Source: Grifola frondosa (Eukaryota > Basidiomycota > Agaricomycetes > Polyporales > Grifolaceae). From it: DNA of 64,000 nt. Position numbers and translations under genes: made by a program. Below the pieces are notes generated by a model. It was not told the origin of the DNA, ran no database searches, and saw only the letters and a program-made list of their open reading frames with translations. The stretch lies in NCBI GenBank assembly GCA_001683735.1, contig LUGG01000003.1, positions 2,356,001 through 2,420,000 on the forward strand, in the 5' to 3' direction. Positions 10,853 to 22,235 of the stretch are shown piece by piece (position 1 is the first letter of the stretch; the number at the start of each line of letters is the position of its first letter).

Positions 10853-11400
10853 GACCAAGACTTGATCGATCTCGGGCCAGCATCGGACAATATAGTGACA
10901 TTTAGAGACTGGACTTACAATTCGGGCGCACCTCGCAAAGGCTGTACGAAAGGCATCCGGTAAGCAGAGCGTGAACTTTGTTTCATGAACTGGCTACGAG
11001 GCCTGATATAAACCTCACTCTCTCGCCCTAGGCCCTCCAGCGCGCTCTCGTCAACTTCACACTCACCCATCTTTTATCATGCTTGTCTGTGTTCCGCTCT
11101 GTCTACGTTGCCATCGTCTGGTGTGCATGCGATGCCGCGCGGTTTGGTGAGTTGTATATACCTTGCATTTGATTGTGAGTTGGCTCGAGGGTTAGTTGCT
11201 GCGTGAGATTGGAGCATGTTAGGTTGTAGATTGGTTGTAGGGTGGAGTGTGATCGAGTTGGTTGGAGTGGTCAATGTGAGTGTGCACACTGGGAGTCCTC
11301 TCATAAAGCGCTGCTGACTGTAAATAATGTAGGGAGCTCAGCTCGGGGTTGCGCGGGCGTTCTGGCTAGCATGTTGTGGCTATCGTCCTGGTGAGCATGA
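10853..11400. other. No supported gene
   Basis: T- and G-rich intergenic sequence (for example GTTGGTTGGAGTGG-like runs about 11200-11270). The small open frames carry no motif. Confidence 0.5.
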
Positions 11401-11630
11401 TGATCTGTGTTCGAACAACTTCGCTGACACCTGGGGACACAGGAAATGTTTGATTGAGGCCGCCCACGGTCTCGGCGCTGCGTGCGTGCTGATCCCATTC
11501 TGTCAGGCTGTACTACGTGGCGACCCTGGTAGCACGGTGAGGAACGGTCGCTTGCCTTGCGAATACCTTTGCTAACGCCTGTGACGTGGGGAATGTTTAG
11601 TTGAAGCCATCCACGGTTTGGGCGCTGCGT
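11401..11630 (+). repeat. Minisatellite, left part, interrupted by the LTR element
   Basis: Two degenerate units contain a GCTGACACCTG..GACAC-like block, AATGTTTAGTTGAAGCCATC, CGGTTTGGGCGCTGCGT and a TACTACGTGGCGACCCTGG-like block. They match the units at 23486-24070 on the other side of the retroelement. The junction at GCGT marks the insertion point. Confidence 0.8.
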
Positions 11631-12870
11631 TGATACTCTCTTGCCGACTCTGACCTATAAAATAACAAATATGTATCCTATAGATCGTAAAGTCAGTAGC
11701 AACGAGATATAGCGCGAATGGGCTCTCGATTTCTCGCAGAGGTCCCTTGCACCGAGTTGTGTAACTAGCTATGCTCGCGAGTCGCACGTGAATCGTACTT
11801 CTCTGAGGTAGGGGAAACGCAGAAGAAGATAAAAGTAAATGCTTAGCAATATCGGTCTTCGCGCACTCCACGCGTATCGCAACTAAAGAGGTCTCCTTGA
11901 TCGTAGGTTCGAAGTCGCAGCGTGTATGATGGTTTATCCGTATAGTCGCAAGTATCGCGGTCGCAGTTTCGCAGTGAGAGGAGAGCTTTTAGTGAAGAGT
12001 GGTCGCGATCGCAAGTGAAGCCGGCGATTTTGAACTCTGTACTTGTGGGGGAAACTCGTGTCTGATTCGTATCGTACTATACATGAGTTTTTATGAATTA
12101 TTCTACGTATCTGAAACGCGAAAACGTCTCGGTACGAATTAAAAGCCGATCGCAAGTGCCTTGCGACAACATATCCTGTGAAATACGATAGCTGTAAGGG
12201 AAAGGTCAATCGCTATAATGTCAAAAGTCTGGGATGAAACGCGACAAAGTAAGCTACGATAAATCAAGGAAATGGAAATACAGAATGTATGGTGGCTGAA
12301 CTGCTACACCTGCCACGTATAGCCATGCACTGCACCGGCACGCAAACATGCGAAGGTACGCGTGAGTAGACGCACGGCCTTCTCGGGGCGTTTATTGTAA
12401 AGGGGAACGTGTCGCACCGGTAGTTCGGTCCGGAATATACCGCAAACAATAGTGGCGACGTCGCGTTGACGTGTAGAATCGCGTGGCGCAGCTAAATCAG
12501 CTATGGGAAGAATCTAAGGCTGGGAGGAGTCGAAAGGACTGGGATCAGAGTTGACGCGTGTGATCCGTCAGGCAGACGCATGTAGGACGCCGAACAATTG
12601 GGTCGCAAGTGTTTTGACACGTCGCACGTCCCATGAGGTGAATTTGAATTCGAATATGACGTATCGCGTGAATATTGAGTATGCGAAGTATCGGTAGGTG
12701 ATGCTCGGCTTGCTGCGCGTCGCAACGAGGCGTAGAGTTATTGTTCAGATGACCTGTAACGACGTAATCGCAGGTGCGATCCTATTGAAATAGCGTGTAG
12801 CTCCTGGGTGATCGTCAGAGGTTCGAAATGCGAAAATGATTTGATCCGCGTAGTTAAGGCCATCGTATCA
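11631..12870 (-). repeat. 3' LTR of the Ty3/Gypsy element (1240 bp)
   Basis: Aligns along its whole length with 22236-23485. The terminal dinucleotides are TG and CA within a 6-bp inverted repeat TGATAC/GTATCA. I found about eleven one-base indels between the copies and no substitution by eye; most are bases missing from this copy. Confidence 0.93.
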
Positions 12871-12883
12871 TCTCCTCCTCACT
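12871..12883 (-). promoter_or_regulatory. Polypurine tract next to the 3' LTR
   Basis: On the minus strand the LTR is immediately preceded by GTGAGGAGGAGA, the purine run from which plus-strand DNA synthesis of a retroelement starts. The position directly against TGATAC is what reverse transcription requires. Confidence 0.8.
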
Positions 12884-13036
12884 GAAATCCGGACCGTCCT
12901 CGGTCCGCGCGGGTTGCGACGGTTAAGTTGATACTTGTCGCAAGTGATCTTCTATGATGGTGCTTCCTTTCTGTACCGCGCCACGTCGTCCCTTCTTCCG
13001 CATCACAACTCGGTTTTCCCTGCCTGTTCCCCCGCT

Positions 13037-14941
13037 ATGCAGCCCATCCAAGACCAATCTGACTCCGATTTGCTCAACGAGCTTCGAGATTTGAGTAGGG
13101 CTGGTTTGGCCCAAGTGACCGAGAAAGCGAACCGTCGTGCTCTAGATGCTATCGCTGAGTTGTCCGTGCCCACTTTGACCATGGAGGGACGGTTATTACA
13201 CGGACAGCGTCTTTCTCGTGCCATTGTAAGTAGTTTCATCTAATCGCAAATGCAAGGGTAATGAAGTCGTGATTTAGAGAATGTTACGGCCTGGTGCTTC
13301 GCCTGGTCGGATGGCTGAAATCGATGGTTGGATCGCGACCGCTCGTCGCGCATTCGAGGGTATTTATCACCAGGAGTGGCTGTCATGGGGAGTTGAGTTC
13401 ATGGACCGACCGGATACCGCTGCCTTAGAGGCTGAGTGATGCGTCGACTTGATGCGGATTCGACGTCATCCGTGGGTAGCGCGGTGCTACGTACGTTGTC
13501 CTTGGAAGAAGACCCAGGCAATGTAGCGGAAGTCGTCGCAGGTCCTAATATTGCGACCTTGGTTCATGCTAAAGGGGGAGCTGATGGAGGAGAGACGTCT
13601 GGCGCAGTTGGAGAGATCGAGGAGGGTGAAGAGGAATTAGAAGAAGAGGGAGAAGATGAAGAGGAAGAAGTGGACCAACTGCACGACTCTCCGCCGCGCA
13701 AGCCAGCTACGAAGCGTCGCAAGACAATGAAGGCTGAACAGGAGAGGCCTACGACTGTTGTCGCACCTACTGACGTGGCTTCCGTGCGATCTAGCCTTCT
13801 CGACCAAGGTTTTACTCTGCTGGCTAATCAGGACGACGACGGCCGTATCAAACGTGTCCTCGTTGCTGGTGGAGCAGGCAAGCGTAACAAGCAGGGGGTC
13901 GATGTAGGGGATGTGGTAGGACCGGTGAGTTCATGTTTCGCATATTTTTCTTTGATCTTGCTGAGTTTTTAAACAGTGCGACCATTGTTACGATCTTCAG
14001 TGTCCTTTGTTGTGTGCGATTCGACCCCTGGATCGTCTTTGCGAACGCTGCAAACATGATAAGAAGGGTTGTATGTGGAAAGGATTGACTCGCGATGCGC
14101 TCGCAGGTACGTTCTTTTCGTCCAAATACTTGATTCTTCTACTTGAAAGATTGTTGTCTTGATAGTGCGCGCTCGTCAGCACCAAGGCGTGCGCTTCTCT
14201 ACTAGCTCGGATACTCATAGTAGTGTATCGCCCGGGTCCATTCGTATTCCTCCTCGCAAGTCAGCTGGGGCCTCAATTCCTTCTCCGTTGACTGCTGCTG
14301 CTCCTGCTGCTGCGGTGAGAACTCTCCCACCTCTTCCAATGGTGATGATAGAGACGTTGCCTCCAAAGGCTCCGGTGGTCCGTCGCACGACGCGTTTATC
14401 GACTGCAAAGCCTCCAGTCGTCGCAAGTATTCCAGTCTCAGAGGTTCCAGCGGGACCTTTGGAGGCGTCGAAGGCGGTCTCTAAGAAAACCAAGCGTGCC
14501 ATGAAGGGGAAGGGAAAGAAAACGGTCCCTCCTGTCGCGACGCCGAGAGCTCCCTCTCCTGTCGATCCTGTCGACGAACCGTTCCTCCCATCTCCCGACA
14601 TCAATCCGTTGTTCTTCGCGTCTCCTGCACCCTCACCAGTGCCATCCGCTAGTATGGCTGGCCCATCGCAAGTGCATGCTCGTCGTCGCGTGCCTCCCAT
14701 CAATGATCCGCACGCTCCTCCACCTTTTGTCCGCGATCCTTTGGCTGCAACTCGTTACCGCGTCTTGAGCGAGCGCGGCTACGTTTTAGACATGGAGATC
14801 GATGTTCGCGATACAGAGGTATTTCGCATCAACGAAGAACTGCGTCGTATCGTAGAAGATGCTGGTGGAGATCCTGACGCATGGTCTGGCTCTGCCCGCC
14901 TCAGTGAGTATGCGCTTTGGCTCGCTAGTGACGTGTGGTGA
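13037..14941 (+). CDS. Spliced cargo gene inside the retroelement, antisense to gag-pol; Cys-rich zinc-binding-like protein
   Basis: Four exons, 13037-13225, 13278-13924, 14001-14106 and 14166-14941, join in phase and encode about 572 residues if one base is restored near 13434. Start MQPIQDQSDSDLLNEL. The N-terminal third is helical (DLSRAGLAQVTEKANRRALD, WIATARRAFEGIYHQEWLSW). A strongly acidic Glu-rich stretch and a basic PATKRRKTMK block (a possible nuclear signal) follow. Exon 3 encodes CPLLC, eight or so residues, then CERCKHDKKGC, a pattern like the Cys clusters of fungal zinc-binding proteins. The C-terminal third is Pro/Ser-rich and ends with a conserved-looking block, RYRVLSERGYVLDMEID to YALWLASDVW. 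I do not know the function; a nuclear, DNA- or RNA-associated role is only suggested. It lies between pol and the 3' LTR on the strand opposite to the genomic RNA. Confidence 0.7.
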
Positions 14942-15315
14942 CTCGTCCCTAGGTCGTTCAAAGAAGCCTTCCGATGGAGGTCGCAAGTAAATATTGCGAT
15001 ACTTGAATGAATCGCGACTTTCGTCGCATGGATTTTGGACCGTGTTTCTTCTCTTTACTTTTTGCCTGGTGTATCCTGATGTTTGCGTCTCCCATATGCT
15101 CTCCTTCGCCTGCATAGTCGTCTTGCTCCTTGTCGCGTATCTGTACAAAGTATGGTATCTCCTTTTCCTCGGCCTGCGATCGCTATATCTGTATCTGTAG
15201 AATATATTTAAATGAAAATGAATTCTTAGACGAAATATCTGTCTAAAATAAGATAAAGAAAAATCGCGAAAATTATGCCATAGAAACTCGCTCATATTGC
15301 GTCGTCTTAAGACCT

Positions 15316-15333
15316 TCTCCTCCTCACTGAAAT
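15316..15333 (-). promoter_or_regulatory. Second copy of the polypurine tract, between pol and the cargo gene
   Basis: TCTCCTCCTCACTGAAAT (plus strand) is identical over 18 bases to 12871-12888, the tract abutting the 3' LTR. The two copies bracket the antisense cargo gene. It could serve as an internal plus-strand primer, or be the scar of the event that brought the cargo in. Confidence 0.7.
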
Positions 15334-15649
15334 TCTGACTGTCCCCAGTCATCGTCTCAGTGCTGAGTAAGAATCGCAGTCGCGACGCGATTATAATCAT
15401 CGCAAGTGAAAGAATAAACTCAACAGGAAATATGGTACAAGGGGAAAGGCTCAGTTGTTCTTCATTGCCGTAAAACCCCTGTGAGGCTTTGCGCGACTGT
15501 CGCAGTGACTATCGCGACTTCATGAAACACTATAAGTACAGAAAAAATGGTAAGCATAAAACAAAATGTCTGATAGGTAAGGAAAAGTATGCGAATCGCA
15601 AATTCATTCTTGAGGAAGATCTTCTTCATCCTCTGCCTCAATGTGCTCC

Positions 15650-16734
15650 ATATCGTCACGTATTTCTTCGTCATCTCCTTGCGATGTGACTTCGCGCATT
15701 TCTCGCAGACGCTTTCATCGATATCTAGTAGTGCCTGTGGGACTGCGATCGATTTTCGCGCGAAGAATGGAATGACTCTGAATGCTGCGATGGGTCTGTC
15801 GAATACTGTGCCATCAGCTCTGCAAGGATGTAGGCTCCTCCGCGATTTCTTGCTAAGACAACTAGCGGTCCAAGATACCGCGGTCGCATCTTGCGATTAA
15901 GTGACTTCTCGATCTGCGTGTGTCGCATGAGTACTAGATCGCCATGTTTGAAGTCGAAATCGCGTATTGTGGTCTTGTGTTCGCGCTCGAATCGAACTGC
16001 TGCTGCAACGCGTGCTTCGAAGACTTTGGAATTGAGTCGCGCTACTGTTCGTGTCTCTTCTGAAGTGCGATCGCACGTCTGGCGATGAGGTCTGTGGTCG
16101 ATCATGATGGAATCGGGAGGTGGTTGTAGGTACGTCGCTTCAGAGATGTCGAGAGGAATGATAGGATGTGTTCCTGTCGCTGCGAAGTAAGGAGAACAAC
16201 CCATGCGTTTGCGCACCGTGATTCTTTCTGCCCAAAATACTGAGTGCACCACTTGCGACCATCGCTTTTGGTCTCCATCTGCGGCCTTGAAGAGTGCTCC
16301 TCGAATATCGTAGTGCGATCGCTCGACGATACCATTTGCGCGTGAATTGTATCCGCTAATGCGAATGTGGTGGACGTGGTATTTCTTCGCAAGGTACTCA
16401 GTTGCCTTCACGAATGCAGTGCCATTGTCCGTGACGATCTCGCTGATTGCGCCCCATCTGCAAAGGATATCTTCGAAGATGAAATCGCCAAGAGTCTTCG
16501 CTGTCTCCGCGCGAAGTGCTCGAAATTCGGGATAGAATGTGAGGGAATCGCGACCTTGAACGAGGTATTTGTAACCACCCGACGGAGGGAGGTGCATTGT
16601 GTCGAGGTGAACTTTCGCGAATAGAGGTGCTGGCATTGCGACGACTGGGGAATGAGGACCTGTCGCGACTGTCGCTGTTGGCAGATTAGACATGTCGAAC
16701 AAACCACACGATGTCCTTTAACGTATGAGGCCAC
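15650..16734 (-). CDS. Integrase region of pol
   Basis: The zinc-binding N-terminus is partly visible just above 16734 (HDEIGHRGVYATRA, WWPHTLKDIVWFVRHV, CLICQQRQ). The catalytic core follows: FAKVHLDTMHLPPS with the first Asp, IVTDNGTAF with the second Asp, and GIVERSHYDIRGAL with the Glu, the D,D(35)E set of retroviral integrases. Downstream are KMRPRYLGPLVVLARNRGGAYILAELDG and FFARKS, the usual end of fungal Gypsy pol. The frame shifts once near 15790, where AELMAQYS and the expected AELDGTVF are one base apart. No chromodomain is seen. Confidence 0.85.
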
Positions 16735-17660
16735 CAGAATCGTTCGCAGATAGATGCTCGCGTCGCATAGACTCCTCGATGGCCTATTTCATCGTGACAT
16801 GCTCGCAGAATATTGAGACGTCCTTCGGGTGCGATGACAAGTTTGTGTGCTCCGTGTGGATCGCGCTTCCAAAGTCTGTCAGAGTCGACGAAGAATTGTA
16901 CTGCGAACTTAACAAAAGTCTCGTAGTCTGCATCTGTGAATTGTGCTGGTCGCTCGAGTGTCCTATGCCAGTCGCGAACAAGTAGAAGTCTTTGATCGAG
17001 TGCGATGGCTTGAATACTACGAGGTACGATGTCGTAGGAATCTACGGGTGGGTCCTGCGACTCTGCTTCTCCTTCTGGTACTTGCGCGAGTGTCGCGAGT
17101 GGGTGTGGTTCATCGATGGTGTATATTGAAACAAGTGAGTCGCGGGTGACTTTCTGTGTAGGATGGGGATTGACGAGGTGCGCGAAACCGTGTATGCGAT
17201 CTATCCAGTCCTCGAAGTCGTCCTCAGGTTCGTCTTCATCGTCTGGTTGCCTAGGTCTCCGCGACAGTCCGTCTGGTCCGTGATTGGTGCCAGGAACGTG
17301 AACAAGGGTGAAGTGAAATGTGAGGATTGCGACTATCCATCGATTGATGCTTGCGGACGGTGCGATGTCTGGGTTCTGTAGCATGCCTTTGATATAGCGT
17401 GCGTCGACTTCTATGACCAAGTTGCGAACACCTATGAGATACAGTCGCAACGCGCGTAGTGCGCGAAAGAGTCCATAAATTTCGAGCTTGGGTTGCGAGA
17501 ATCGCGACTCGCGATCATTTAGTGTGATAGATGAGAATCGGTTGTAGTATCGGATTCGCGGGTTCTCGAGGTCGCATTGACATAGATGGAATCCGACTGC
17601 GATGTATGAAGTGTCGACTGCTAGGATAACTGGCGAGTCGGATGTGTAATCGATCGCGCG
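16686..17660 (-). CDS. RNase H region of pol
   Basis: The minus-strand frame reads ALRLYLIGVRNLVIEVDARYIKG, then INRWIVAILTFHFTLVHVPG and the tail GPDGLSRRPRQPDDEDEPEDD. This is the Ty3/Gypsy RNase H pattern (EVDARYIKGML, H/N..DGLSR). It removes the RNA strand during reverse transcription. It continues into the integrase N-terminal region; the boundary is arbitrary in a polyprotein. Confidence 0.85.
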   Translation of the reverse strand, partial: RAIDYTSDSPVILAVDTSYIAVGFHLCQCDLENPRIRYYNRFSSITLNDRESRFSQPKLEIYGLFRALRALRLYLIGVRNLVIEVDARYIKGMLQNPDIAPSASINRWIVAILTFHFTLVHVPGTNHGPDGLSRRPRQPDDEDEPEDDFEDWIDRIHGFAHLVNPHPTQKVTRDSLVSIYTIDEPHPLATLAQVPEGEAESQDPPVDSYDIVPRSIQAIALDQRLLLVRDWHRTLERPAQFTDADYETFVKFAVQFFVDSDRLWKRDPHGAHKLVIAPEGRLNILRACHDEIGHRGVYATRASICERFWWPHTLKDIVWFVRHV

Positions 17661-17674
17661 TAAGGCTGGAGACT

Positions 17675-19135
17675 CTAGAGTGCTTGTTTAAGATCCTCTT
17701 GCGCTTGAATCTGTCGCGGACCGAATTCGAATGGTATATCTTTGCGCGTAAGATAGACGAGAGGAGTGCCGCGTTGTGCGAAATTGCGAATGAAGATTCG
17801 AACAACTCCTATGGTACCTAGAAAAGCCCTGACCTCCGACAAGTCTTTGCAAGGGCCCCAATTTTCGATCGCTTTGACCCGCGATTCTTCTGGAAGTCTG
17901 CCTTTGTAGGTACAGCGATGGCCAATGACGAGTGTTTCCTCTGCGACTAAGAGGGATTTCGTGCCAGAGAACGTACCACCACAGTATCGCATGCGCTGTA
18001 CGATCCTGCTGATGCTATGCATATGTTCCCAGACAAATCTACGAATGCCCGGATTTGTCGCGATGACTTCGTAGCCTCCATCTGAGTTCGTAGCGTGTCT
18101 CTGGGCCGCGAACGGGGACGTCGTCGATGTAGGGAATTGTAATATGTGGAATTTCGGGCTGTAGGATTATGTGACATCGTCGTGGAAGATGGGTACTGCG
18201 TTTGTCCATCCCATCGGAAGAGTCACCAATCGCAACGCGCCATAGGGTGTCTGGAAGGATGTGAGGTCTCGCGACGACTCTGCGATTTCTCGCTCATCGT
18301 ATCCGACATAAAGATCTAGCATACCGCCGCACGCGCGATTGCCAAATTTCTCTGCGATGTGTTCAGGAATTGGTGGGACTCCCGAGTGTTGAATCGTAAC
18401 TGCGTTTAATGGCTCGAGACTGTGTACGAGTCGCAACGCTTTGCCATCCTTTTTGAGGACGCAAAACCATCGCGATCGATAGGATGAGTTGGATGGTTCG
18501 TAGACTCCTGCCTCGATTTTCTTCCTGATGATGCGACAGACTTCGTCGAAGATCCCCGGTGGGATGGGGATATTGCGCTGAACCCAGGGCTTGTGTTCGA
18601 TGACAGGAATTTCGACTGGAGGGAAGAAGTCCTGCCTAAACCGACCTCGTTCCGTGTCATCCCATGCGAAGCCTTCGTGCTGTTTGCACATGAAATCATC
18701 GATGAGATCAAGCTCAGCTGGCCAGAGAAATCCCGTATTGTGTGCTTTGCGAAATGCGTCGCGACGTGCTTGGGTATATCGGCCTGTGGGATTCGAAGGT
18801 AGGTGGATTTGGATCGAGTGGTGGCATATCTGCGAGTGGGTCTCCTTGGATGTTGCGTACGATGCGAAAGCGATTGGGTAGCGTCGCAAGTACTGGTCGC
18901 ACTTTGAGTGCGACTGGCTTGTATTTCTTCTTCTGCGTGACAAACGCAGATGTCGAATCTTGTCGCGGAGGGAAGTAGTTCGATTATCTGGGGAATGGGA
19001 GAGAGTGCGAAATCGCGAAGGGTAGGGAACCGCAAATCTTGATATGTTTTGTATTTCTTGAATCGATATTGTCGCACCGGTGGTATCTTGAATCTGTGAA
19101 GAAAAATAGATTCTGAAGCGAAAGCGAAGTCGCAA
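17675..19135 (-). CDS. Reverse transcriptase region of pol
   Basis: Recognisable blocks are KIEAGVYEPSNSSYRSRWF, CVLKKDGKALRLVHSLEPLN, MLDLYVGYDEREI, TPYGALRLVTLPMGW and the catalytic IPYIDDVPVRGP (the YxDD box). Then come RIVQRMRYCGGTFSG, VIGHRCTYKGRLPEES, IENWGPCKDLSEVRAFLGT and IRNFAQRGTPL. The YIDDVP spelling is typical of the agaricomycete Gypsy lineage. Frame changes occur near 18180 and 18060, consistent with small indels, so this copy as printed cannot make an unbroken polyprotein. Confidence 0.85.
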
Positions 19136-19299
19136 GCTGAAAGATATGTGCTTTTTAGGTTTTCTATATCAGAAAGGATGCGATCGCAGAGAAGATGAAA
19201 TGACTGGACGCGCCGACTGGGTATCATAGTCCAAAACTAGAGCCAACTCTCCTTGATCTGAATCAAATCCTCGAGTTCGCTGTAAAATTTCGGTCATGG

Positions 19300-19960
19300 G
19301 TCTCGTGGTGTCGCAGTGGTTGCGATGCCTTTTGAATCGCGGGGGTCCTCGTCGCAACGTGGGACTGTCACTGTTGATAAGTATTCGGACAGCGTATCGT
19401 GATTGTTTGGTCTTCGTTCGCGAAGTTGCGAACGACACTCTCCGTTAAAACGTCGAATGGTCGCCCTAGTAAGATTCATATGCAGCCTGTCGAATGACGT
19501 GAATCTGGAGGTAAAGGACGATATCAGAGACCTGGAAAGGGACGTTGCGAACAAGTCCAAGAGACTGATCAACTTCGCCATTAGCTGACTGCATGTTAAG
19601 GCGTATGGTGGGGTCGTATATGAGTCCTAGCGCGTGACAGACTTCCTCCGACATTGAGATGATTTGCGATCCTGGGTCTATAATCCCTTCGACGTCCTCC
19701 TTGTTGTCTACGAGACCATTGATGGATCGCAGGGCATGCGACTCTTTTGCGACCGTCAAAACCTCCGGTGTTTCGCCAGGTTTGAGGCCGCGCAAGTACG
19801 TCTCGTAGGGATCTGGTACGACCATGACACCTGGTCGCAGTGGTTGGCCTTGAGACTAGTTGTGATGCAGGAGGAATTGCAATGAGGAATTTGCGATGTC
19901 TGGAAGTTCATCTGTATCGTCCTCTATTATATCTGCGTAGCTCGCGACTGGTTTGTCATG
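19300..19960 (-). CDS. Aspartic protease region of the retroelement
   Basis: KEDVEGIIDPGSQIISMSEE carries the D-[P/T/S]-G core as DPGSQ, followed by LGLIYDPTIRLNMQSANGEVDQSL, the flap-side region of fungal Gypsy retropepsins. Upstream is VPDPYETYLRGLKPGE. It processes the gag-pol polyprotein. The downstream linker to reverse transcriptase (19300-19440) is in shifted frames. Confidence 0.75.
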
Positions 19961-20499
19961 GTTTGAACGCGACGAGGAGTTACTGCATCGCGATATTTCG
20001 CGCGGACTTCTGGAGAGATGGATAAAAGCTCCTCAGGTGTCAGCGTAAGTAGCGGGGCTTTCATGGACCTATTGAAGACGTCCTCCGCTATTCTAGGATC
20101 TTGGACAGGCGCAGATGTTTTGTAAGCTGCATCTTTGTCCTTGGGAGGTTTGGGTATACTCCCAGGTTGCGATCCTGAGGGGAGCGTACGTCGCATCGCG
20201 AGCTTGCGAATATGGATGGATAGGTGCTGGAACCGTCGCAGGTGACGGTGTCGATGATGCCGCAGGAGCGGGTGCTGATACACTAGGAGGATTGGTAACC
20301 TGCGATGCCTCTGTGGGTTCGTGCGTAGGAGGGTTATCGACGCGATTGACTGCTGGCGGTATTGGAGGTCGCGCTGGAAGGTGCCTAGGAATTTCTACAC
20401 CGTCAAAGGCTCTTTGCCTTTTCTGAGTGCGAAGATTTCTCTTTCCAAGGCTGTGATCGATCTTCTCTCGTGAGCTGGTATGATGATGCGACATTGGGA

Positions 20500-22157
20500 T
20501 TAGAAGTGATCTCGAAAATCATTTGTCCTGCCGGCGGGTTCGTATTCGACTAAGTTGTCCTCGCGCGAGATTGTTTGGGTGTGTGCGATGCCATTCGAGG
20601 ATGCGATCGCGCATGGTGGCACCAGTTACATTGCGAGGAACGAAGGCTCCCGAAGGTAGGACTACCTTGTTCTCGATGTTGCGCGTATACGACCTATGTC
20701 AATATCTTCCTGAATTTCGGACCCTCCTATTACGTGCCCAAATTCTCCGCAGTAGTGACAACCTCCCGAAGTCGTGTTTGGATTCGCGTTCGCAATATTG
20801 GAGACTCGCGATGTCTGTGGTTGCGCATTAGCAAAGGCCATGTTCGCTGACGTTGCGAAGGCTTGTGCGATGGTGCGAGTGACGGTTTCGATGAGAGAAG
20901 TGAAGTCTTCTGTCTTGATAGTACCTGGCGGTAATGCTGTGGATGTGGTCGCAGCTGCGGGTGTACCCTGCGCTGGTGCATCGACTCGAGTACCATGTAG
21001 AACGTAGTGCGCGGCATCTAAAATATGTCGCAACGGCCAGAAGTCATCAGGATTGTGGTCAGGGTACTTAGCTGGAGTCGCGAGTGTACAGACTGCCAAA
21101 GAGTTGGTGTGAAAGGTTTATAGAACGTCCTCGCGATTTCACTTGTCGAAAGCCTCTGTCGACTACGAAGGAACTCTGTGATCTTGAAAAACTCCCTGTA
21201 ATAGTCTCCCAGATCCGCTGCCGTAGAAATGCCCAATCGCGATCGTTCTCCTATAAGTAAATCAAGATCCTGCAACGTATATTTCCTGTTCGCATCGGCA
21301 GTAGGATAAAATGCTTTGACCTCCTCGCGCCATTCTTCGTACGTCTTTGTCGCATCCGCATACGAAGGTAATTGATCCCACATGTCTGCGACGTCGATGG
21401 GTGCATACCGTACAGCATGCCTCTTCTTCAATTCGTTGGTTGGTGCGGTCGCAAGTGTGGTAAAGAGATATTCGAGATCTTCAAAGAATCGCAAAAGCGT
21501 TCGCGGTTCTTTTGGATCGAAAACTGGCGCGGTAATGGTCGCGCGCGGGCATTGCTGTTGCCATGTTAGGAGCTGGTGGATTTACAAGAGGTGGTTGAGG
21601 AATAGGGGGTTGAGGCGGTATGTTCTGCGTTGTCGCAGGTGGAACTGGTCTAGGTGCTACTGGAGGGCGCGATGCTCGCTGGAATGGTCGCGATACAGGA
21701 GTGTCTGGGTTTACAGAAGATGTTGATTGGACCGACGCTGCTGTTGTCTCGCGTAGTTGCGAGTGATAGGTCGCGGAAGACGCGAAGGTCCTGCCGTGGT
21801 TTGCGACTGAGATGGTTCCGGAATGATAGGCGATTCCTCTTCTAATTTCTCGTGCAGCTCTGTCGCGCGATCGAGAATAGAAGTATCTTCACCTAGTCTT
21901 AGGCCCGAACGAAGTGGAAGTGATGCACGAGTGTGTGTGGAAGCTGGAGTGGGAGATTCAGGCGATTGCGACCGGGCTGGAATATCGTCTGCTACTGGAG
22001 GTAGTTGTAATTCTGGTGGGGATGACTGCGACGTGATGGAAGATGGAACTGATGTAAGTGGGCTAAGTTGTGATAGCGGTGTCTGGTAGACAGTTTCGTC
22101 CGCAATTGTGCCTAAACTCGAAGAGAGCTTGATACAGAGATATGAACGCGATCGCAA
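20500..22157 (-). CDS. Gag region with zinc knuckle
   Basis: The N-terminal part is Ser/Pro-rich (SSPPELQLPPVADDIPARS). The helical capsid-like core is MRFFEDLEYLFTTLATAPTN, YAPIDVADMWDQLPSYADATKTYEEW, YTLQDLDLLIGERSRLGIST, LGDYYREFFKITEFLRSRQRLS and IARTFYKPFTP. A zinc knuckle follows: CHYCGEFGHVIGG, whose expected last Cys reads Ser here (GGSEIQ). The usual post-knuckle sequence (NIENKVVLPSGAFVP, RDRILEWHRTHPNNLARGQ) ends the region in a shifted frame. Gag packages the element RNA. At least three frame changes occur along the region. Confidence 0.75.
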
Positions 22158-22219
22158 GTGTTTTCTCTGCTAAAAACTCCAGTAGGGACCTTGAGCGAAG
22201 GATACGAAAGAACCCCTCG

Positions 22220-22231
22220 CGGTGGGCTCCA
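22220..22231 (-). promoter_or_regulatory. Primer-binding site
   Basis: Four nucleotides inside the 5' LTR, the minus strand reads TGGAGCCCACCG, which starts with the TGG complementary to a tRNA CCA end. I cannot say from sequence alone which tRNA is used. Confidence 0.6.
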
Positions 22232-22235
22232 GAAA

